DNA of 64,000 bases from NCBI GenBank assembly GCA_014529385.2, contig CM043959.1:92173529-92237528 (forward strand), given 5' to 3'. Below the pieces are notes generated by a model that was not told the DNA's origin, ran no database searches, and worked only from the letters and a program-made list of their open reading frames with translations. Positions 56,345-64,000 of this stretch are shown in pieces (position 1 is the first letter of the stretch; the number at the start of each line of letters is the position of its first letter). A program made the translations under genes and the position numbers. The DNA is from Adiantum capillus-veneris (lineage: Eukaryota; Streptophyta; Polypodiopsida; Polypodiales; Pteridaceae).

Positions 56345-57019
56345 CTTGATACATGACTTAAATTAAATCCTGAAAAACCCCAATTAGTTCCCCAAGTTAG
56401 TAACTTGCTTCAAAAGGGCCTTATCTGACATCATTCGAGATAGATGACCATCGATGAGTTATCATTATCCAATTGTCTCCAAAACTCATATACATAATGT
56501 ACAAGGTATGTAGATGGCTATCATGGCTTTAGATTTGAAAAAATTGCATATGTGGCTAGCTAGGGGTTAGACCTTCTTTGTTTTTTGAAACACTTAGCTT
56601 GTACTCTTTATGCATAGCCTCCTGACAAATTTTGGCTTGATTTGGACTTGATTTGTCTTTCCAAGCTTAAATTATTGAATTTCAATCTCGAGAATAACTG
56701 ATTGGTATCTCTGACACCTTATGTTCTTGTCAGTACTATTAGTCCCATTCGTTTGTTAGGCTTAATTAAGTCACAAACAAGATAGAAGATTTACAGTATA
56801 AAGATCTACTTCTTGTATACGGCCTTGTAGTCGCATGAAATGTCTGATAGCAAACTTTACACTTGATGGCTGCTTTCATTTAGTCGATCACCAATTTTCT
56901 TTGTCCTTGTAGTCCATCCCAGAGTTTTATGACCATTCTATTATAGTCGAAGGCCGATCAACATTCTATTCTTTCCTCTGATGGTTCCACCTTCTCTTTG
57001 TAGATGTCTCAACCTCCAG
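56345..57019. other. No gene recognised
   Basis: Between the helicase fragment and the plus-strand gag remnant I see only short ORFs. The junction between minus-strand and plus-strand element pieces must lie here. Confidence 0.5.
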
Positions 57020-58882
57020 AAGAACCATCCGTAGATGAGAAATCGAGAAGTGCTAGTTTAGGATGATCAGTATCGGTAGAAAAGATTAATGAGCCATTAG
57101 ATGCCCTCCTAAAATCCTATGAAACAAGGCTCAGAAACAACCAAACCCACCCAAGAACACAGATGGATGACATATCCATATGTGTAACTAGAAAAGGATA
57201 GATTTGAAATGTGCAAGAAAATGATTCAAATAGCCCAAGCTTTACTAGAATCACCAGTTGAAAAACCTGAGGGTGTGATCCTTGTTCCACCTACACGATT
57301 AGTCCCACCAAACCAAGAATAAAAAAAGCCATATTCCAGTCACACTAGAACAGACAAAAGCTCAAGGACCCCGCATTAGATCCAAGGATAGTGTTGAATA
57401 CTACAGATAACTCTTTTGTGGGATTTCACATAGCTATACTTGACAGCTATAACAAAATAGATGGTCTTGATGAATTGTGGAAACAAGTCAGAGAGGCCAA
57501 TGAAGCAAGTGAGATAAGCAGACAAGTAAACCAAACGAGTGATGGAAGAGAATGTCTCTTCCACCAATAGAGGAAATTGAGATTGGATCTCAAATGAATC
57601 TAGAAGTGGAATCATATTGGGGAGACAAAGGATTTGTACAGTTTATGGATAGCCAACCCCATTCGCTAAGAATACTACCGTTCTATACAAGAGAGCACGA
57701 GGCCAAGTCAGATGTTATTCCAATCCCATCACAGAGACTGTCTTCCAAAAAGATCATCGATTCGAAAGGATTGATAGACATTTTGTCGACACTAGTCACC
57801 TATACGATAACGTTAGCCGAGTTTCTCATAATAAGACCAAACATATGGGCTACAGTGGGAAAATACTCAGAGAAATTTGATGTTAAAAAACCAATGACTG
57901 AAATGGAGGAAGGGATTAGAGAGCTCGAAATGTCTCAACTAGATACTAGGCCAATGTCGTTAAACAAGGTTGGTCAGTATTATAAGGGAGAAGATGGAAA
58001 CACCACTCTTCCTCTGGAATTCCAAGGTGTAAAAACCATGGCAGTCCTTGACAGTGGAGCTGGAGTTTCCATCGCAACAAAAGATATCTACAAAAAATGG
58101 GGAAAATCAGCATTGAGGGCTACCAGGATGAAAGTGCATCTTGCAAACGGATACACGAAAAGGCCATAGGACTGCTAGAGAAAGTAGTTGTTACTTCTTG
58201 TGACATGGATCTATACAGTCTATGGATAGCCAAACCCATTCGTTAATAACACTACCGTCGTATACAGGAGAGCACGAGGCCAAGTCAGAGGTTATTCCAA
58301 TCCCATCATAGAAATTGTCTTCCAAAAGGTCAGTGAAAGGACTTATAGAAATTTTGTCGACACCAGTCACCTGTACGATAATGTTAACCGAGTTTCTTAG
58401 AATAAGACCAAAGATGTGGGCTACTGTGGGAAAATACTTAAATAAATTTGGTGTTAAAATCCCAATGACTTAAATCGAGGAAGGGATCAGAGAGCTAGAA
58501 ATGTATACTAGGGCAGTGCCATTAAACAAGGTCTGAGAGTATTATGAGGGAGAAGATGGGAACACCACTCTTCCTCTGGAATTCCAAGGTGTAAAAACCA
58601 TGGAAATCCTTGACAGTGGAGCTGGAGTTTCCATTGCTGCAACAAAAGAGAGATCTGGAAAAAATGGGGAAAACGAGCAGTAAGGGCTACCAAGATGACA
58701 TTGCATCTTGCAGATGGACACACAAAGAGGCCCATGGGACTGCTAGAAAAAGCATTTGTTACTTCTTGTGACATGGAATATGAGCAAACCTTTGCTATTG
58801 TTGACTTTGGCAAGAAGAACAAATATGATATCATTTTAGGAAGACCATTCATGAGACAATTGAAAATGGCCAAAACTGGGGT
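57020..58882 (+). pseudogene. B-like gag-protease remnant with internal duplication
   Basis: The frame resembles element B gag: LDALLKSYETRLRNNQ, then the 57552-58169 ORF with EVESYWGDKGF, PSQRLSSKKIIDSKGL, and the protease site TMAVLDSGAGVSIATKD. A diverged copy of about 57640-58193 follows at 58206-58757. The last part reads FAIVDFGKKNKYDIILG and RPFMRQLKMAKTG, where the copia element is inserted. Stops and shifts are frequent. Confidence 0.85.
57640..58757 (+). repeat. Diverged tandem duplication of the B-like protease region
   Basis: The stretch with GAGAGCACGAGGCCAAGTCAG recurs about 560 bp later, as do CTTCCTCTGGAATTCCAAGG and GACAGTGGAGCTGGAGTTTC (each quoted up to 20 bases). The copies differ at many positions, so the duplication is old. 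Confidence 0.85.
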
Positions 58883-58940
58883 TGTTACCATATACATGTG
58901 GTAGTGATGTGTGCCTTTCTTTGCAACCCTAATTCCAACA
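58883..58940 (+). repeat. 5' LTR of the copia element, internally deleted
   Basis: It consists of TGTTACCATATACATG...GATGTGTG joined to CTTTGCAACCCTAATTCCAACA-type end sequence. The partner LTR at 63445-63669 has about 167 more bases in the middle. The join falls between short TGTG repeats. Confidence 0.85.
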
Positions 58941-58942
58941 AT

Positions 58943-58954
58943 TGGTATCAGAGC
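58943..58954 (+). promoter_or_regulatory. Primer binding site of the copia element
   Basis: TGGTATCAGAGC, complementary to initiator Met tRNA, two bases after the LTR remnant. Confidence 0.92.
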
Positions 58955-59292
58955 AGCTTGCATCCTCTTGGGCTTAGTCGCCACTTGCTCCAGCACACGC
59001 CTGCTCACTTTTTTCAATTTCAATGAGGTTTGGCGAGCGTTCGCAGGTCGACAATCATTTTGGGAGAGCTCGTAGAGCCTAATCTGTCAGATTTCTAGTT
59101 CGCGCTCATTTCGGCCTCCGTTTCCACTACAGTAAGGTTTGCATAGGCAATTTTGTCATTTTGTGCAGAATTTCTGTTTATGCCGTTTTTTGCATAACAA
59201 GTCTTCTACGGTTTGTGCTATATAGCACGTGTTGTTCCTGCGTTGTTTCTCCTATTTTTGAGTAGTTTTCATATGAGGTGCAACATTTACCA

Positions 59293-60110
59293 TGGCTGAC
59301 AACAACACAGATGTGTTTAAGATGTTTGTTGTTGAGGACAGATTGGATGGGGACAATTACCCTATGTGGTCTTACATGATGCAACATGTTCTTGTGTCAA
59401 AGGGCATTTGGAATATTGTGCAGGGCATTGATGTACGCCTTAGTTCTGAGGATGCAGGCGATGTTGAGGATGTTACAGGTCTTGCTGCAAGAATTTCTGC
59501 TATTAGAGTTGTTTTGCCTTCTCGTTGGGATGTAAAAGATGCGTAGGCTCATGCATTTATTGTGTTGTCTGTGAAGCACACCATTGTTTCTCACATTTGT
59601 TAAGCAAAATCTACAAAATAGGCTTAGGATATTTTGGCTAGTCTTTATGCAAGTCGCAATGAGGCTAAAATTGCTTTCCTACATAAAGAGCTAAAGTCAA
59701 AGATTATGCATGAAGAAGATGATATGGACTCTTTCCTTGCTGGTTTCAAGGATATCAATGAGAAACTTATTTTTGCAAGTGAAGTCATTTCAGACAGTTC
59801 CCTTGTGAAGACTGTTCTTGATGCCTTACCAGACTTTTGCTAGTACTTGGAGACTTATGACCCAAGGAAATCCTGAAGTTGTCAAGTTTGATGCATTATG
59901 CACATTGTTGTTGCAAGAGTCACTTTCCATAAAAAATAGAGGACTAGGCAGCGTGGAATTGAACAGGCTTTTATTGCTTCTCAACGAAAGGGTGGTAACA
60001 ACAATGCAGCCACTTCTTATGGTTTTGTTGCGAGGGGCAAAAATTATGTTCCTAATGCTTTTGCTGGCAGCAATTCCTCTGAAAATTCTGGTGATAAGGG
60101 AAAAAAGAAG
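59293..60110 (+). pseudogene. Copia gag
   Basis: Starts MADNNTDVFKMF and contains DNYPMWSYMMQHVL, the copia gag N-terminal block, then KIMHEEDDMDSFLAGF and DSSLVKTVLDALP. Stops lie at about 59545, 59600, 59620 and 59840. Between 59840 and 60100 a frame change occurs before the zinc knuckle. Confidence 0.85.
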
Positions 60111-61406
60111 ATGCGTTGCCACTATTGTAAATCTAATGATCACTTCATCAAGCAATGTCCTAACTTGAAGGCCAAAGAGACTAAGAAGAAACAAGTTGGT
60201 TCCACTGCTCGTTCCATTACAAATGCAACCTTTGTTGAGTCTTCTGTGAAAGGATACTGTGATGCTGATGTTGATGCAAAATGGGCTTTTAGCGCAGAGT
60301 GCACTTACAATCGTGATGTCCATGATGCATGCTTGTCAATTGTTGCTGCAGATTCACATGTGTGGTATTTCGACAGTGGTGCTACAAAGCACATCACCTC
60401 ACATCGTGAATTGTTCACCTCTCTCGAGTCTGTCCCTCATGGGAATTCAGTCACTTGTGCCAACAATGCCTCTTATCCAGTCTAGGGGGTTGGAAAGATT
60501 GTGCTTACTACTGCAAATGGCAGTTTGTTTACACTTGTTGATGCACTTTATGTACCTGGTATCAAGAAGAATCTTTTGTCTATATCTACACTTGCTAGAC
60601 TTGGACTTGTAGTCAAATTTGTGGATGACAGATGTACAGTTCATGACCCCAGTTTTGGTGATGAAATTGTTGCATCTGCTCTTTTGTATCGTGGGCTATA
60701 TAAGCTCACTTTGTATGACAAGTGTGGACAAAATTTTACAAATGCAGTTGTAGATTCAAGGGCTACTTTAGATGCAAAACTTTGGCATGCACTTTTTGGG
60801 CATCTGAATTTTACCAATTTGCTGCATTTGCAAAAATCTGATATGGTTGCTTCTTTGCCACCTCTTGAAGCACCTATCAAACATGTTTGTGAAGGCTGTA
60901 TTTTGGGTAAAATGCAGCGTTCTAAGTTTCCAAAGGATGGTTCAATTAGGGCCACATGCAGGTTGCAGCTTGTGCATAGTGATGTTTGTGGGCCCATGCA
61001 AACTCCGTCCTTGGGCAATTACCTATACTTCATGAATTTCATTGATAATTACTCCAGGCATGCATGGGTATTTTCGCTTAAAACTAGGTCCGAATTTTTT
61101 ATGTGCTTCAAACAATTTCTGGCTATGACTGAAAATGTCTCGAAATGTACTATGGGGACCCTCCATTCCGATCAAGGGGGGGAGTATATGTCTCATGAAT
61201 TTAATGCGTTTTTGGCTAGTCATGGGATAAAACACCAATGTACAGTGCCTAATACGCCTCAGCAAAATGGTGTAGATGAGAGGAAAAATAGGTCACTTAC
61301 AGAAATGGCACGATGCATGGTCAAGAGTCAAGCTTTACCACATTCATTTTGGATCGAGGCTGTCATGTGTGCCACTTATGTACTACAAAAGCGTTGCAGT
61401 CTATGA
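60111..61406 (+). pseudogene. Copia zinc knuckle, protease and integrase
   Basis: CHYCKSNDHFIKQC is a standard knuckle. VWYFDSGATKHITSH is the copia protease site. After a TAG near 60483, TLYDK... leads to the integrase zinc finger (WHALFGHLNF, CEGCILGKM) and core: HSDVCGPM (Asp), HSDQGGEYMS (Asp), PQQNGVDERKNR (Glu). The frame ends at 61406; ORF 61451-61693 continues the C-terminal part (NVFGCLAYG, YRLYHPQT). Confidence 0.9.
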
Positions 61407-61740
61407 CTCCATATGAAGCATGACATGATAGAAAGCCATCTATTGAGCACATGAATGTTTTTGGTTGTTTGGCTTATGGTTTAGTGCCACAAGTGCAGCG
61501 CAAAAAATTGGATGATAAGGTTGTCAAATGTAATTTTGTTGATTATAGTGCTAAAAGCAAAGGTTACAGGTTGTATCATCCGCAAACAAAGTGGATTTTG
61601 GTTTCACGAGATGTAGTGTTTGTGGAAGATTCTATTCAGCCCGTGCTGCCATGGACTAGAGATAATAATGTAAGCTCACAAGACATTTATTGACACTTTG
61701 TTGCCTCTTTTCAGTGGTGGAAGTTCGAATGTAAATTTTA

Positions 61741-63021
61741 ATGACGCAAATGTACAGCCTTTGGTCTAAAAATGTTACAGATCAAGCTTTTACTAATGCA
61801 GATGTACATGATGTACTTGATAAGGAAAGGGATGAAAATGACGAGGCTAGAGGTATGTCAAAATGGCTGGTGCATCCATTGCGTGATAGTAAATTGGATG
61901 CACCTTTGTCTAGTCGTCCTTGCTCAGGCTCTCGCCATGCATCTTATGCATCAGATTGTTATGCTTTGGTTGTGTCTAGCATACATGATGTTGAGGAGCC
62001 TCTATCTTTTGATGAAGCACATAATTCAAAAAATTGGATGGTTGCCATGCAATCAGAATATGATTTTCCTCTTGGCAAAAAGGCCATTGGTACAAAGTGG
62101 GTTTACAAGTTGAAACACAAGCCAGATGGCGAGGTTGATCGTCATAAGGCTCGACTTGTTGCAAAGGGTTATGCACAGCAAAAAGGCATAGATTATACAG
62201 AGACTTTTGCTCCCACTTATCGTATGAATATTGTGCATTTTCTATGTGCATTGGCAGCTCTTTTTGGTTGAAATGTACATCAATCAGACATTGTTACTGC
62301 TTTCTTGAATGGTGACATGATTGAGGAAGTTTATGTAACACAGCCTCGCGGTTTTGTCAAGAAAGGACAAGAGGACAAAGTGTGCAGATGTAAGAAGGCT
62401 TTGCATGGGTTGAAGCAATATCCTCGTGCTTGGTATGAGAAAGATGACACTCATTTGGTTAAACGAGGCTTCTATACCAGTCCAACAGAAAGAACATTGT
62501 ATCTAAAGCATGAGGGTGATGTACATCTCATTGTGGTTCTTTATGTAGATGATTTGCTCATCACTGTACCAAATGAGAGACATATTACTGAATTTAAGGC
62601 TGATTTTAATGCTACTTTCAAGATAAAAGATTTGGGACTGTTGCATCACTAATTGGGCATACAGTTTAAGCAGTGTGATGGTGGTATTGCCTTGTGTCAG
62701 AAAAGTTACATAGAGACATTGCTATGTACTTTTGGACTTGAGGATTGCAAACCTATTGCCACTCCCATGGAAACAGGTTTGAAATTGAGTCTACATGATG
62801 CTGGTGATCCTGCAGATGTCACTCTTTACCAAACTACTATTGGATTCCTCATTTATACATGCAACAGGAGGCAAGATATTTAGTTTGCAGTCTCACAGGT
62901 CAGCAGATTTATGCATAGCCCAGGGTCTAAGCATTGGTAGGCTGTCAAGAGGATTTTTTGTTACCTTAGTGGCACTTTATAACTTGGCTTCTTTTATCCC
63001 AAGGGGGCTTCAACTCGTCTT
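61741..63021 (+). pseudogene. Copia RT and start of RNase H
   Basis: KAIGTKWVYKLKHKPDGEV, RLVAKGYAQQKGIDY, SDIVTAFLNGDM, KKALHGLKQYPRAWY and VVLYVDDLLIT (catalytic YVDD). Downstream DLGLLHH and LGIQFKQ lie on either side of a TAA, and the RNase H connection (SRFMHSPGSKHW, IFCYLSGTL) has three more stops. The frame is lost at 63021. Confidence 0.9.
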
Positions 63022-63029
63022 CTTCTTTG

Positions 63030-63439
63030 TATTTGTTTTCTTGGATCACACTCACTACAAAGTAAGGAACAAAATCATTGCCATCTTCATCACAAAACTT
63101 TGTTGCTGGATTGTCTTGAATAGCGCACACATCCAGAGTAGCCAAGATGTGTTCCCATTAAAGTGGCTCTAGTGCTTCCTTAGGAAAGGGTTCTGGGATA
63201 TAATTCTTATCTTCAATTTACCTTTCTAGGATGCATTCCTCTTGCTTTAAGCTTCCACATTGAGAAGATCCACTCATCCACAATTCTTTAGGCTTACCCA
63301 ACCATGATGGAAGTTTTGATTCTGCTATAGTAGCAAAATCAAACTCTTTTACAGGGTTCTCATCACATCCTTATAACTATGGTCCTTTAGATTTATTATT
63401 GTCGTGATTTCCATATGTCGTAAGTAGATATGGTCATAA
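63030..63439 (-). pseudogene. B-like protease end and pol start, inverted piece
   Basis: On the minus strand GGGGTTATGACCATATC and then EFDFATIAESKLPSWLG, GKPKELWMSGSSQCGS match element B from its protease end into the pol ORF (compare 27600-27980). It is the natural continuation of the plus-strand remnant ending at 58882, but in opposite orientation. Confidence 0.85.
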
Positions 63440-63444
63440 CCCCT

Positions 63445-63669
63445 ATTGGAATTAGGGTTGCAAAGAATGCACATAGCTTGGAGAACATGAAGGAAGCTCA
63501 AGGCACACAATAGAGAGTGTGTTACTTAGTGTGCAATGGAAAGATAGATAGCCCTAGAGTGATGGGCATATATACAATGCTCGGGGGGAAAAACCTCCTA
63601 AAGAGGGAAAAAATTCCCCGACGGTCCTAGTGTGTTCACACACATCACTACCACATGTATATGGTAACA
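63445..63669 (-). repeat. 3' LTR of the copia element, inverted
   Basis: 225 bp from TGTTACCATATACATG to TTGCAACCCTAATTCCAATA on the minus strand, preceded by a polypurine tract (CCAGGGGGGATT) and followed by GGGGT. The last CA is TA here. A TATATATG box lies near 63570. Confidence 0.88.
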
Positions 63670-64000
63670 AATCCCCCCTGGAGTGATGCGGTGAACAAGA
63701 GCTGGCACATGAGTAAAGGGAAGTGCCATGCCCCGAGGACATGATCAGCCCACAAAGGGGAGTAAGCCCAAAGCTTTGCGGAAAGCTTCAAGCTTCTCAT
63801 GAGACAATGAATTTGTGAAAAGATATGCAAGGTTGTCCTGTGTTGGCAGGTAATCCAAGCTAATCTCTCTTGCTGAGAGCCTCTCCCTGACATAGTGGTA
63901 ATGCACCTCAATGTGCTTTGTGCGAGCATGAAAAACTAGGTTCTTCATAACTGCCAATGCGCTCTGACTTTCAGTGTAGATAGTGATGGCAGTGTCCTGT
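63670..64000 (-). pseudogene. Copia RNase H C-terminus, inverted and cut by the window edge
   Basis: On the minus strand the frame reads TIYTESQSALAVMKN, VFHARTKHIEVHYHYVRE and SLSHEKLEAFRKALGL, the C-terminal copia RNase H blocks. This is the part missing from the plus-strand copy that ends at 63021. Confidence 0.9.

Larger units (their letters stand above)
58883..63021 (+). mobile_element. Copia element, left part up to the inversion breakpoint
   Basis: Starts with a 58-bp remnant LTR, then an initiator Met primer site, gag, protease, integrase, RT and part of RNase H, all plus strand. The left target base run is GGGGT (58878-58882). The coding ends within the RNase H region at PKGASTRL, where unrelated minus-strand B-like sequence starts. 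Multiple stops mark it as old. Confidence 0.9.

Overview
The window looks like nuclear DNA of a land plant with a large, transposon-filled genome. It carries Ty3/gypsy elements of Tat/Athila-like and chromovirus type, a Ty1/copia element, initiator-Met and Asp tRNA primer sites, and a captured DEAD-box helicase fragment. Many decayed nested insertions and no ordinary intact host gene fit a gymnosperm, fern or lycophyte better than a compact angiosperm, but the species cannot be named from this sequence.

1-7.3 kb: a possible DNA transposon. On the minus strand lies a multi-exon, RNase H-fold transposase-like gene, broken by two frameshifts and one nonsense codon. 141 bases downstream on the same strand is an intact ORF for a histone H3-like protein. 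It starts with the canonical H3 tail sequence, ends in a near-canonical H3 histone fold, and has about 190 extra residues between them. A convergent two-exon gene of unknown function lies on the plus strand. Three related hairpins separate the converging genes.

7.3-12.1 kb: diverged direct repeats flank an unrecognised plus-strand ORF (8.69-9.36 kb) and a broken FCP1/NLI-interacting-factor-like phosphatase.

12.1-54.3 kb: one old chromovirus (element A, plus strand, target duplication TTAAT) opened by later insertions. These are element B (15.4-34.5 kb, minus, target duplication ACAAG, tRNA-Asp primer site), a solo A-type LTR inside the gag zinc knuckle, element C (37.2-47.6 kb, minus, Tat-like with a second RNase H), and a diverged solo LTR (47.8-49.7 kb, target duplication TATTT). 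The A pol also has an in-frame 453-bp tandem duplication. Element B is unusual. It has two aspartic protease domains, a tandem pair of integrase zinc fingers, a roughly 1,090-codon extra coding region interrupted by one amber codon, and nine copies of a 24-bp palindrome in two arrays with a similar spacing of about 284 bp.

54.3-64 kb: remnants of B-like elements. An LTR and polypurine tract sit beside a captured DEAD-box helicase fragment on the minus strand, and a gag-protease piece lies on the plus strand. That piece is interrupted by a copia element with target duplication GGGGT. The right part of the copia and its flank is inverted, with a breakpoint near 63.02 kb.

The most promising novelty is the transposon-linked H3-like histone; the palindrome array of element B is second.
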